Shown here: piece after piece, positions 1 to 8,196 of the stretch
How positions within the stretch are numbered: position 1 is the stretch's first letter
Layout: every line of letters starts with the position of its first letter
NCBI GenBank assembly: GCA_963663245.1
Contig: OY760143.1
Coordinates: forward strand, 1,240,001 to 1,304,000
DNA: 64,000 nt
Direction: 5' to 3'
Origin: JAFGVL01 sp963663245
GTDB lineage: Bacteria; Bacteroidota; Bacteroidia; Bacteroidales; Paludibacteraceae
Notes under the pieces: generated by a model
Told to the model about the DNA's origin: nothing
The model's database searches: none
Seen by the model: only the letters and a program-made list of their open reading frames with translations
Made by a program: the position numbers and the translations under genes

Positions 1-17
1 CACTAAATAGGACTACT

Positions 18-779
18 ATGAAAAAAGTTAATTTACTTCTACTTGTTTCCATGCTATTCTGTGCTCTTGGTACAATGGCCCAAACAAAAATGTCGGCAGC
101 TCAAATTATCAAGAAGGCTGAAGATAAGTTCAAGGGAGAAAAATCTAGTTATGGAGAGATGCAAATTATAATTCAGCGCCCTTCGTGGAAGCGTACTGTT
201 AGTATGAAATCCTGGTCGAAAGGAACAGAGTACTCCTTATCTCTTGTTACAGCACCGTCTAGCGAAAAAGGACAAAGTTTTTTAAAGCGAAAAAATGAAT
301 TGTGGACATGGAATCCTACCATATCTCGAATGATAAAACTACCACCATCTATGATGTCGCAAGGGTGGATGGGAAGTGATTATACAAATGATGATATTAT
401 GCGAGAATCATCTATGGTAAATGATTATAAGGTAAAGCTCTTGGAAGTAGAGAAAATGCAAGGATTCTCTTGTTATAAGATTGAATTAATTCCAAAGCCT
501 GATGTTGCCGTTGTTTGGGGTAAAATGATTGTATGGATAGCTAAGTCAGAATACTATCAAATGAAAGTAGAATACTATGATGAAGATAATTATCTTGTTC
601 GCACAATGTTAGGTTCTGATGTGAAACAATTTAGTGGGAGGAAACTTCCTGCTAAAATGGAAATATTACCAGAGGATGAACCTGGAAATAAAACGATTGT
701 TATTCTGAAATCTATGAAGTTTAATCAGCCTATAAAGGAGAGTTTCTTCTCTCAGCAGAATATGAAACGTGTACGATAA
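18..779 (+). CDS. LolA-like outer-membrane lipoprotein-sorting protein (periplasmic carrier)
   Basis: A 253-residue exported protein with a clear N-terminal signal peptide (residues 1 to about 21, ending in GTMAQ). The rest is beta-rich and fits the family annotated as outer membrane lipoprotein-sorting protein (PF17131, LolA-like fold), recognised by the pattern KRKNELWTWNPTISRMIKLP and the following GSDYTNDD. Such proteins are half-open beta barrels that carry a lipid or lipoprotein across the periplasm. It is the first of five genes on the + strand, 27 bases before two FtsX-type permeases and a LolD-like ATPase, so it probably receives cargo from that ABC machine. The substrate cannot be told from sequence. 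It is not the housekeeping LolA by sequence; family assignment is from pattern recognition. Confidence 0.78.
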   Translation: MKKVNLLLLVSMLFCALGTMAQTKMSAAQIIKKAEDKFKGEKSSYGEMQIIIQRPSWKRTVSMKSWSKGTEYSLSLVTAPSSEKGQSFLKRKNELWTWNPTISRMIKLPPSMMSQGWMGSDYTNDDIMRESSMVNDYKVKLLEVEKMQGFSCYKIELIPKPDVAVVWGKMIVWIAKSEYYQMKVEYYDEDNYLVRTMLGSDVKQFSGRKLPAKMEILPEDEPGNKTIVILKSMKFNQPIKESFFSQQNMKRVR

Positions 780-806
780 TAGTTAGAACTGTTAATCTAA
801 AATAAA

Positions 807-2222
807 ATGAATAATTATTTAAAACTAGCCTGGCGCAATATATGGCGTAATAAAAGAAGGACTTTTATTACTGCTGCCTCTATATTTTTTGCGGTTTTCT
901 TGTCGATATTAATGCGTAGCTATCAATTGGGTACGTATACACATATGATTTTTCAGTCGGTTGAGTCATATACTGGTTTTTTGCAGGTGCAACACCCTCA
1001 GTTTTTTGATGAAGAGAATATTGATTACTCTTTGACCTATAGTGATTCTGTTATAGAAGAAATACGTACAACTGATGGCGTAAAATCAGTAACACCAAGA
1101 ATTAATAATTTCTCTTTTGCTTCATATGGAGAGCAGTCGAAGGGGATACTTATAATGGCTGTTGACCCTATAGCAGAGAAAGGAAGTTCTAATCCAGAAC
1201 AACATCTAATTCATTTTAGATTAACGGATGAGGCGCTTGTAAAAATTGAATCGGAGATTGACATACCTGAGAAGGTGAAAAAACTAATGCTTACGTTTAA
1301 TGAATACTCATTTAAAAATGAAGCAGCAATTATTTCTTCTTTAGAACTTCATAAAGAAGATGATGCTGCACTTTTATCTGTAATAAAGAAATATGCTGCC
1401 TACCCAGCTCAATCTTTAGAGCCTAATGACGAAGGAGTATTTGTTTCTAATCGCTTATCTAAATATCTTAATATTAATGTAGGAGATACGCTTGTGTTAA
1501 TGGGACAAGGTTATCATGGTGTAAGTGCTGCTGGTTTATTTCCGGTAAGAGGAATTATAAAGTTAATCTCACCAGATTTAGATAATAAGTTGGTGTATAT
1601 GACCTTGTCTAAAGCTCAACAGTATTTTAATATGCAGCAGAAAGTAAATTATTTTGCAGTTAACTTAGATGAACCAGATAATTTTTTGGAAGTGCAATCT
1701 GCTTTACAAGAAAAACTACCAGCAGATAAAATGGTCGTTAAAAATTGGCAAGAGCTTAATCCAACTTTACAACAACAAATAGAAGGTGATGATAAAAGTG
1801 GACAGCTATTTTTAGGAATTCTTTATCTAATCATATTCTTTGGCATTTTTGGAACAGTGTTGATGATGTTGGCAGAAAGAAAACGCGAATTTGGAGTGCT
1901 CGTAGCAATAGGGATGAAAAAGAAAGTGCTAGCATTTATTTCTGTTCTAGAAATGTTGATGATAGGAATAATGGGTACTGCTGCTGGTATGCTTGCTTCT
2001 GCTCCATTAATTATGTTGGGCTACTATTATCCAATGCGTTATACAGGTGAAACTGCCAAAATGATGGAAGATATGGGCTTTGATGCTACTATGCCAATGG
2101 AGTGGTTTGGACCGTATTTTTACTTACAAGCCTTGGTTGTTATTATTATGGTGGTGTTGGCTTGTTATTTTCCACTTCGAACAATCAGAAAAATGAAAAT
2201 TATTAATAACCTACATGCATAA
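807..2222 (+). CDS. FtsX/MacB-type ABC transporter permease (LolC/E-like), first of two
   Basis: A 471-residue inner-membrane protein with the LolC/E and MacB layout: an N-terminal segment (LKLAWRNIWRNKRRTFIT followed by a membrane helix, residues 5-40), a large periplasmic domain (about 45-325), then three membrane helices in the C-terminal FtsX domain (about 335-465), with the cytoplasmic coupling stretch LAERKREFGVLVAIGMKK between the first two. These proteins extract lipoproteins or drive mechanotransmission rather than forming a channel. It lies between the LolA-like carrier gene and a second permease 11 bases downstream, so the pair probably forms a heterodimer. The large periplasmic domain is consistent with handing cargo to the carrier encoded upstream. 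Substrate unknown. Confidence 0.85.
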   Translation: MNNYLKLAWRNIWRNKRRTFITAASIFFAVFLSILMRSYQLGTYTHMIFQSVESYTGFLQVQHPQFFDEENIDYSLTYSDSVIEEIRTTDGVKSVTPRINNFSFASYGEQSKGILIMAVDPIAEKGSSNPEQHLIHFRLTDEALVKIESEIDIPEKVKKLMLTFNEYSFKNEAAIISSLELHKEDDAALLSVIKKYAAYPAQSLEPNDEGVFVSNRLSKYLNINVGDTLVLMGQGYHGVSAAGLFPVRGIIKLISPDLDNKLVYMTLSKAQQYFNMQQKVNYFAVNLDEPDNFLEVQSALQEKLPADKMVVKNWQELNPTLQQQIEGDDKSGQLFLGILYLIIFFGIFGTVLMMLAERKREFGVLVAIGMKKKVLAFISVLEMLMIGIMGTAAGMLASAPLIMLGYYYPMRYTGETAKMMEDMGFDATMPMEWFGPYFYLQALVVIIMVVLACYFPLRTIRKMKIINNLHA

Positions 2223-2233
2223 AAAATACAACT

Positions 2234-3658
2234 ATGATAAATAATATAGCATGGAAAAATATTTGGCGAAATAAGTCTAGAAGTCTTATTGTTATTGGAG
2301 CCATTGTACTAGGGACTGTTGCTGGTGTTTTTGTAAATGGATTAATGAAAGGATGGGTAGATCAACGAATTAGATCAGCTGTATATACAGAGATGTCGCA
2401 TCTTAAAATTAGAAATGCAGAATACCTTAAGAATGAAGATGTAAATGCAATTGTACCTAAGATAGATGAATTGGAAGAGTTTCTTTCTACTTCTCCAGAA
2501 GTAAAATCATACGCGAAACATACTAGTTTAATGTGTGCAGCTCAAACTGCATGGGCCAACAGTGGAATGATGGTAAAGGGAATTGATGTGGATAAAGAGA
2601 AATCTGTGTCTGATTTGAATAAGTTTATTATTCCGGGTGCGGGCTCTTATTTTGAGAGTAAAATGCGTAATCCAATTGTGATAAGCGATAAGACAGCAGA
2701 ACAACTAAAGCTTAAACGATATCAAATAACACCAGCAGTATTAGATAGCTTAAAAACTCTAGGGCTAGATGAAGATATTCTTCTACAACTTCACCCTTTG
2801 TTAGATTTGCATCCTTCTCGATCTAAAAAGCTATTTCATAAAGAGCTAGATAAGCTTGAAGTGAATAAATTGTCAGTAGGAGTGATAACTAAAGCGGCAA
2901 CAACTTATAACTTGCGTAAGAAAATAAACTTAAGTTTTGTTGGTAAAGATGGTTACGCAGTGCAAGTTCCGTATAAAGTATGTGGTGTTTTTAAAACATT
3001 CAATACTGGTTTTGATCAGCAGTTTGCTTTTATCCGTCAAGCAGACTTAGAGAATATGTCTGGTTTAACAGATAAACAAGTACATGAGATTACCATTATT
3101 CTTAATAACGATGAAGAGAATCTGATAGTATTTCAAAACAAGTTAGATGAAAAGCATAATGGCTTAAGTGTAATGACTTGGAAAGAATTAGCCCCAGATG
3201 CAGGGATGATGGCAGATGTTATGTATCTATATTATATGATGATAATGGGAATTATTTTCGCAGCCTTGGCTTTTGGTATTGTTAACACAATGCTAATGGC
3301 AATTATGGAGCGTACAAAGGAGCTGGGTATGTTAAGATCGGTTGGTATGTCAAAAATCCGAGTGTTTAAAATGATTATGTTGGAGACTGTTTATCTAACG
3401 CTAACAGGCTCGTTTATAGGAATGATAATAGGCGGTGTTCTAATTGCAATTACAGGACGAACAGGAATTAATTTCTCTTCTGTTGGAGAAGGATTTGAAG
3501 CAATGGGCTGGGCTGCGAAGGTATATCCAGATATTGATGCATTGTTGTTCTTTTTAATAACCTTATTGGTTGTAATAGTAGCGATACTTTCTTCTTTGAT
3601 TCCAGCTAGAAAGGCATTGAAGCTAAATCCAAATGAGGCCTTAAAAATGGATATGTAA
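2234..3658 (+). CDS. FtsX/MacB-type ABC transporter permease (LolC/E-like), second of two
   Basis: A 474-residue paralogue-like partner of the preceding permease: NIAWKNIWRNKSRSLIVIGA at the N-terminus, one membrane helix, a periplasmic domain of about 290 residues, and a C-terminal FtsX domain with three helices and the coupling motif MERTKELGMLRSVGMSK near residue 358. The C-terminus ends LIPARKALKLNPNEALKMDM, a classic FtsX/LolE ending. The periplasmic domains of the two permeases differ, as expected of an asymmetric heterodimer such as LolC-LolE. It starts 11 bases after the first permease. The next gene, the ATPase, is 59 bases downstream, with a short palindrome in the gap. Confidence 0.85.
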   Translation: MINNIAWKNIWRNKSRSLIVIGAIVLGTVAGVFVNGLMKGWVDQRIRSAVYTEMSHLKIRNAEYLKNEDVNAIVPKIDELEEFLSTSPEVKSYAKHTSLMCAAQTAWANSGMMVKGIDVDKEKSVSDLNKFIIPGAGSYFESKMRNPIVISDKTAEQLKLKRYQITPAVLDSLKTLGLDEDILLQLHPLLDLHPSRSKKLFHKELDKLEVNKLSVGVITKAATTYNLRKKINLSFVGKDGYAVQVPYKVCGVFKTFNTGFDQQFAFIRQADLENMSGLTDKQVHEITIILNNDEENLIVFQNKLDEKHNGLSVMTWKELAPDAGMMADVMYLYYMMIMGIIFAALAFGIVNTMLMAIMERTKELGMLRSVGMSKIRVFKMIMLETVYLTLTGSFIGMIIGGVLIAITGRTGINFSSVGEGFEAMGWAAKVYPDIDALLFFLITLLVVIVAILSSLIPARKALKLNPNEALKMDM

Positions 3659-3676
3659 TTAAAATAGAAAAAGTAT

Positions 3677-3696
3677 AGTCGCATTGTTATGCGTCT
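3677..3696. repeat. Short REP-like palindrome between permease and ATPase genes
   Basis: Twenty bases able to fold with an 8-base arm (one internal mismatch), loop TGTT, and right arm ATGCGTCT. A near-match with paired substitutions occurs at 10424-10443. No run of T follows, so a simple terminator is unlikely; it could set ATPase to permease expression ratio or be a dispersed palindrome. Confidence 0.4.
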
Positions 3697-3717
3697 CAAA
3701 TAAAAAAACAATATATC

Positions 3718-4401
3718 ATGAATGTAATTGAAATCAAAAACCTAGAAAAAGTATACAGTGACACAGCCACTGAGGTACGTGCAGTAGATGGTGTAAGTCT
3801 CAACTTCAAACAAGGTGAATTTGCTGCGATTGTTGGCCCTTCAGGTTCAGGTAAAACTACGCTTCTGAATATGATTGGAGGCTTAGATACACCAACGGCT
3901 GGCCATGTGTTAGTAGATAATACTCAAATTAATGCTTTGCCAGAGGCAGACTTAACAGAGTTTCGTTTAAATAATATAGGCTTTGTGTTTCAAGCTTATA
4001 ACTTAATTCCTGTATTAACAGCACATGAAAATGTTGAATTCATCATGAACCTACAAGGTAAAGATAAAATGATGAGAGATGCTCGTTCTAAGGAATTGCT
4101 AGAAGCTGTTGGTTTGGGAGATAGAATGGATAGTCGTCCGAATAAACTATCGGGAGGACAACAACAGCGTGTTGCTGTAGCTAGAGCATTAGCTTCGAAA
4201 CCAAAGTTTGTATTAGCTGATGAACCTACGGCTAACCTTGACTCAAAATCGACAGAGACCTTGTTAGATATTATGGAAAAATTAAATAAAGAAGAAAATA
4301 TTACTTTTATTTTCTCTACTCATGATGCACGAGTTGTAAATAAAGCTCGTAGAGTAGTAACTTTAGTAGATGGAAAAGTTGATACCGATGTTTCTAAATA
4401 A
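3718..4401 (+). CDS. LolD/MacB-type ABC transporter ATP-binding protein
   Basis: A 227-residue ATPase with every ABC motif intact: Walker A GPSGSGKTT (residues 40-48), Q-loop in FVFQAYNLIP (89-98), signature LSGGQQQRVAVARAL (144-158), Walker B FVLADEP (164-170) and the switch His in STHDAR. The length and signature region match the LolD/MacB/FtsE class that pairs with FtsX-type permeases, which are encoded immediately upstream. It energises the heterodimeric permease from the cytoplasmic side. The following gene, an outer-membrane barrel, starts 8 bases after its stop, so all five genes look like one transcript. Confidence 0.9.
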   Translation: MNVIEIKNLEKVYSDTATEVRAVDGVSLNFKQGEFAAIVGPSGSGKTTLLNMIGGLDTPTAGHVLVDNTQINALPEADLTEFRLNNIGFVFQAYNLIPVLTAHENVEFIMNLQGKDKMMRDARSKELLEAVGLGDRMDSRPNKLSGGQQQRVAVARALASKPKFVLADEPTANLDSKSTETLLDIMEKLNKEENITFIFSTHDARVVNKARRVVTLVDGKVDTDVSK

Positions 4402-4409
4402 CTAATGCT

Positions 4410-5597
4410 ATGAAGAAATTACAGATAGTTTTATTCTCATTTTTATTAGTTGCGATAGTAAATGCACAAGACTCTACAGATATTAAGAAATGGGCAGTGA
4501 ATGGCTATGTGTCATATATGAGTAATTATATGCAGTCTGATTTAATGCAGCTGGAGACTATGGATAATAATTTGCATAATCGTATTAATGTCGGGTGGTA
4601 TCCTAATGATAAGTTGACCGGTTCATTGCAAATGCGCAATCGTTTCTTTATCGGAGATCAAATGCGTGCTGATTCCATGAATTTCAGTAAAAAAGAAATG
4701 GAAAAGGATATGCTGTCCATGAATGTAGCTCAAGGAGATATGTTTGTTCTGAATTCAATGATAGATAGATTGAGTTTCAAGTATTCTGTAGAAAAGTTAG
4801 ATGTTACTGTTGGTCGTCAGCGTATTAATTGGGGGCAAACCTTTGTCTTTAATGCCAACGATATTTTTAATGCTTATTCGTTTGTAGATTTTGATTACCC
4901 AGAGAGACCGGGAAGCGATGCAATACGAATTCAGTATTATCCAGGCTATACATCAACTATAGAAGCGGCTGTGAAATACACCAACGATTCTACTTTTACA
5001 ACAGCCGCTTTGGGTAGATTTAGTAAGTGGGAGTACGATTTTCAACTAATGGGTGGTTTGTATAATTCTCGTGAGTGGGTAGTAGGAGGTGGATGGACAG
5101 GAAGCATTAAAGATGTGTCATTTAGTGGAGAGCTCACTTATTTGCATCCAGATCAAGATTTTAAGGATGCTTCAGGTTTATTCTTTGCGAGTGCGAATCT
5201 AACTTATTCATTTTCAAATTATTTAATGTTACAGGGAGAGGTCTTTTATAATCAGTATATTGCTGATAATAAGCTATCTTTTATTGATTTGATGGGGGCA
5301 AGCCAAGATATAAAAACACTCAGTTTGTCTGAATTTACATACTTTGGTAGCATTGCTTATCCTATTTCTCCATTAATCAACGCTAATATTTCAGGTATGT
5401 ATTATCCTGATATTAATGCCATCTTAGTTTTTCCAAGTATTGATTTTTCATTATCAGATGATATGAAAGTGTCTTTAATAGCCATGTATTTTAAAGGAGA
5501 CTTTGAATTACCTAATTTGCCAATGGTAGACCCTCCATCGTATATAGAAACAGGAGAACTTTTTTATGGCTTTTTACGATTGAAATATGGCTTTTGA
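4410..5597 (+). CDS. Predicted outer-membrane beta-barrel protein of the Lol-like export operon
   Basis: A 395-residue protein with a signal peptide (residues 1-19, ending VNAQ) and then alternating amphipathic strands ending in aromatic-terminated FLRLKYGF, the usual C-terminal signature of outer-membrane barrels. The stretch VGRQRINWGQTFVFNANDIF resembles DUF1302-type barrels, which occur with lipid-related transporters in other phyla; I treat that as a loose similarity. It is the last gene of the operon with a LolA-like carrier, two FtsX permeases and a LolD-like ATPase, which would give the system its own outer-membrane exit or acceptor. Exact function unknown. Confidence 0.65.
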   Translation: MKKLQIVLFSFLLVAIVNAQDSTDIKKWAVNGYVSYMSNYMQSDLMQLETMDNNLHNRINVGWYPNDKLTGSLQMRNRFFIGDQMRADSMNFSKKEMEKDMLSMNVAQGDMFVLNSMIDRLSFKYSVEKLDVTVGRQRINWGQTFVFNANDIFNAYSFVDFDYPERPGSDAIRIQYYPGYTSTIEAAVKYTNDSTFTTAALGRFSKWEYDFQLMGGLYNSREWVVGGGWTGSIKDVSFSGELTYLHPDQDFKDASGLFFASANLTYSFSNYLMLQGEVFYNQYIADNKLSFIDLMGASQDIKTLSLSEFTYFGSIAYPISPLINANISGMYYPDINAILVFPSIDFSLSDDMKVSLIAMYFKGDFELPNLPMVDPPSYIETGELFYGFLRLKYGF

Positions 5598-5608
5598 TAG
5601 AGTAAGTG

Positions 5609-6124
5609 CTATTTATTCTCTTTGTTTAAGAAATCAACTACCTCCTTTTTGAGCAATTTTAACCGAATTGTTTCAAGGTCTAAAGGCATTGATTGCATTT
5701 TTTCATTAGGAGAAAGAATGTATGCACATGGTTGATGGTTCGTTTTAAATGTGTTTGTTTGAATTTCCGACCATTTATTGCCATATCTTTTATCATCTAG
5801 ATAAAGCCAGATATTCACAAAATTATCTTTTAATAGATTGAATAGCTCTTGGTCTTTGTAAATAGATGTTTCAAATATTCTCCCATTTGCGAGAGCATAT
5901 CCTGTGAAATATAAAAAGATAGGTTTTTGCTCTTTTTTTGCAAGTGAAACTCCGTTCTTGTATATTTTCTGAATGCGTAGTTCTTTATTTAAAGAATCCG
6001 TATTTAAGGAGTGGTAACTCATTAAAAGAGAATAATACGCATCGTCCATCACTTGACTATAAGAGCCTAGAGTAATTAGGCTTAGAATGATAGATAATAC
6101 AATATGGTTTATTCTTAGAACCAT
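5609..6124 (-). CDS. DsbD-gamma-like thioredoxin-fold protein without the CxxC active site
   Basis: A 171-residue exported protein (signal peptide about residues 1-23, ending SYSQ). Residues 67-112 align by eye with the C-terminal thioredoxin domain of Bacteroidota DsbD-like proteins: KPIFLYFTGYALANGR then a LYLDDK strand, and later the cis-proline region HQPCAYILSP (130-139). In active relatives the corresponding segment reads FTGYGCVNCR. Here the two catalytic cysteines are replaced by Leu78 and Gly81, so a thiol-disulfide reaction at that site is not possible. The single remaining Cys133 follows the cis-proline. The start overlaps the end of corA by 10 bases, suggesting coupled translation. 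It may be a chaperone-like or binding protein, or a decaying gene, although the frame is intact. Confidence 0.68.
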   Translation of the reverse strand: MVLRINHIVLSIILSLITLGSYSQVMDDAYYSLLMSYHSLNTDSLNKELRIQKIYKNGVSLAKKEQKPIFLYFTGYALANGRIFETSIYKDQELFNLLKDNFVNIWLYLDDKRYGNKWSEIQTNTFKTNHQPCAYILSPNEKMQSMPLDLETIRLKLLKKEVVDFLNKENK

Positions 6125-7176
6125 TTATTCTTTTTAAAAAGGTATAGCATTATTCCAGCAACAGCAATCATTACTCCCCACATTACAAAATAGGCGTATT
6201 TGTAGTGTAATTCTGGTACGTTATCGAAATTGGTTCCATATATACCAGCAATAAAAGTTAATGGAATAAAGATAGAAGCAAATATAGTAAGCACTTTCAT
6301 CACTTCATTTGCTTTGTTGCTTAGATGCGTATTGTAGAGATTAATTAAATCGTTGGTCATGTTAAAATAGCTTTCTACAGCATCTATAGATTGCTCAACT
6401 AAATCAAATAATTCTTCATAATAAACAATGTTCTCTTTATTGATTACATCATCTTTTGAACGTAAGAGTCTAGTTAGTACCTCACGAAGTGGTTTTATGG
6501 TTTTTCTGAAGTAGGTAATTTCAGTTTTATAATGATATAGTTTTGATATAAGTTCATTCGTTGGGTTCGAGAGCTCTTTTTCTAAGTTCTCAATTTTCTC
6601 TCCAATTTGTTCTAAATAGATGTGGTAGTTGTCTACTAAGGTATCTATAAGTGCATACATTAAATAATCAGATGATAATTTTCTTATTTTGCCGATGCTA
6701 CTTCTGATACGTACACGTACTGGTTCAAAATGATCACCTGTTTTCTCTTGAAAACTAATAAGGATATTATTGAGGACTATAAATGATATCTGTTCAACAG
6801 AGATTTTGTCAGCAATGTTATCATAATAAATAGCTTTTGTAAGGATAGTACTAGCATTTTTATCTTCGAAATATTTTGAGCGCTGTGTTGTGTTCAAAAT
6901 ATTCTCAAGAGCAATATTAGATATCTTGAAATGCTCACCTACTTTTTTAATAATATCTGTATTGTGTATACCATCAATATTTAACCATATTGTTTCTTTT
7001 GAGTCAACATGCTTTAAAGCCTCTTCAATTGTGTCGAATTCTTTTTCAGAGGTTGCTTTTTCATTATAGTTGAAAAGACGAATACGAACAGCATCCATTT
7101 TTTTTTCACCTATAAAAATGAGGCTTCCAGGTGCTGCACCTTTTGCTTTTCTCCTGCTTTTTAAAAATCTAGCCAT
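6115..7176 (-). CDS. corA: CorA-family divalent cation channel with GTN in place of GMN
   Basis: A 353-residue CorA-family protein: soluble N-terminal domain to about residue 290, then two C-terminal membrane helices (about 293-313 and 326-346) and a basic tail KKNKWF. CorA forms a pentameric channel for Mg2+ uptake. The loop after the first helix normally carries the near-invariant Gly-Met-Asn; here it reads GIYGTNF with Gly314-Thr315-Asn316. Family members with other residues at the middle position, such as ZntB with GIN, differ in ion preference, so Mg2+ specificity should not be assumed. It begins 11 bases after the DUF4395 gene and overlaps the thioredoxin-like gene by 10 bases. The gene symbol describes the family, not proven transport of Mg2+. 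Confidence 0.85.
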   Translation of the reverse strand: MARFLKSRRKAKGAAPGSLIFIGEKKMDAVRIRLFNYNEKATSEKEFDTIEEALKHVDSKETIWLNIDGIHNTDIIKKVGEHFKISNIALENILNTTQRSKYFEDKNASTILTKAIYYDNIADKISVEQISFIVLNNILISFQEKTGDHFEPVRVRIRSSIGKIRKLSSDYLMYALIDTLVDNYHIYLEQIGEKIENLEKELSNPTNELISKLYHYKTEITYFRKTIKPLREVLTRLLRSKDDVINKENIVYYEELFDLVEQSIDAVESYFNMTNDLINLYNTHLSNKANEVMKVLTIFASIFIPLTFIAGIYGTNFDNVPELHYKYAYFVMWGVMIAVAGIMLYLFKKNKWF

Positions 7177-7187
7177 AATTTATTTAG

Positions 7188-7838
7188 TTAATGATCTCCT
7201 AATCCGAATATATCTACTGGGGCTTGGCTAAAGTTCTCTTTAAAAAAATAAACTGTTAGAACTATTACAGCAGCAAATGCTGCTACAATTAGTAATTGAC
7301 CAATGTTTGTTTTTTGAATTTCATGTCTGTTTTTTATTTCACATACTTCGCCAGGACAGTGTTGCGCTTTTTCTTTGTAAAAAATATTATAGAACTTACA
7401 GCCTAAGCAGATGCCAAAAGCTGATTCGAAGAACAAAAATAATAAGCAGATAAGACAAATGATACCTGTGATTGGGCTTTGAGCATTTAGTACTATTAGA
7501 TGTATAAACATTGTGATTGCTAATACAACTCCAATTATCCATGCAAACTTCTTTTGTTGAGCACCTACATATTCGGGTGTCTGATTACGTACTATTAATC
7601 GACCTATAATTAGGGTAGGAGCATATTTGGGATTAATAAGTATACGCGTAAGAATGTCAATCATAAAAACAACTACACCATACTTTAGTGGAGTAAAGTC
7701 ATTCTTAAATACAACAATCATAATGGTTATAAACATCAATAAGAATAATAGTCCTGCTGCTGCACGTATTTCTCTTTCGTTTAAAACAGGAATGTTGTAA
7801 CCTTCTACTTGTTCTCCAAATCCGAATATTTTTTTCAT
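7188..7838 (-). CDS. DUF4395-family membrane protein
   Basis: A 216-residue integral membrane protein with about five predicted helices (around residues 27-44, 50-66, 95-115, 120-143 and 183-200). The segment FGICLGCKFYNIFY and the nearby CPGEVC are the cysteine-rich signature of the DUF4395 family. No biochemical role is established for this family to my knowledge. It heads a three-gene minus-strand run with corA and the cysteine-less thioredoxin-like gene. A -7 box at 7861-7868 lies 23 bases upstream of the start. The clustered cysteines suggest a metal or redox link, which is inference. Confidence 0.75.
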   Translation of the reverse strand: MKKIFGFGEQVEGYNIPVLNEREIRAAAGLLFLLMFITIMIVVFKNDFTPLKYGVVVFMIDILTRILINPKYAPTLIIGRLIVRNQTPEYVGAQQKKFAWIIGVVLAITMFIHLIVLNAQSPITGIICLICLLFLFFESAFGICLGCKFYNIFYKEKAQHCPGEVCEIKNRHEIQKTNIGQLLIVAAFAAVIVLTVYFFKENFSQAPVDIFGLGDH

Positions 7839-7860
7839 AAGAATATGTTTAAATGTTTCC

Positions 7861-7868
7861 CAAATATA
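7861..7868 (-). promoter_or_regulatory. -7 promoter box for the DUF4395-corA operon
   Basis: On the minus strand the bases read TATATTTG, an exact match to the Bacteroidota housekeeping -7 consensus TAnnTTTG, 23 bases before the start codon. No convincing -33 element was identified. Confidence 0.5.
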
Positions 7869-7900
7869 AAGTTTTTAAGTGAGTATTAGTAAAGATATAA

Positions 7901-7936
7901 AAAATAATCCACCCCAAATATGGGATGGATTATTTT
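7901..7936 (-). terminator. Terminator of the gpsA-pgi-prohibitin-zinc ribbon operon
   Basis: An 11-base outer stem (7901-7911 with 7926-7936), one C/A mismatch, a 4-base inner stem and loop AATA. Read on the minus strand the hairpin follows the zinc-ribbon gene and ends in a T-rich tract. Confidence 0.7.
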
Positions 7937-7968
7937 AAGTTGTATGCTGTATTTTACTAATGTGCTTG

Positions 7969-8196
7969 TTATAAACCCATGCCACAATGCTTACATAAGT
8001 TTGCGTCAGTTTTAATAATTTCTGCACAATGCGGGCATTTTTTTGTTTCTCCTGGTGGGAGTAATAGAATAGCAATAACAAGTAATGGAAAGAGGGTACA
8101 CAATACGCCCCACAATAACTGATTTCTGCCTTTGTATTTTGCTAATGAACTACCAACAAAACCAAAAATAAGCGCAATTATTATCCACTTAATCAT
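7969..8196 (-). CDS. Small membrane-anchored zinc-ribbon protein
   Basis: A 75-residue protein with two hydrophobic segments (about residues 3-20 and 29-46) followed by a soluble tail with CPHCAEIIKTDANLCKHCG, two CxxC pairs spaced as in a zinc ribbon. Its start codon overlaps the stop of the prohibitin-like gene (TAATG), so translation is likely coupled and the two proteins may act together at the membrane. The family is widespread and functionally uncharacterised; a metal-binding adaptor role is inferred only from the ribbon. It is the last gene before a strong hairpin terminator. Confidence 0.75.
   Translation of the reverse strand: MIKWIIIALIFGFVGSSLAKYKGRNQLLWGVLCTLFPLLVIAILLLPPGETKKCPHCAEIIKTDANLCKHCGMGL

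Noticed and set aside
3391..3711. Minus-strand frame of 106 codons opposite the second permease
   Set aside because: Antisense to the FtsX domain; no family features and no promoter.
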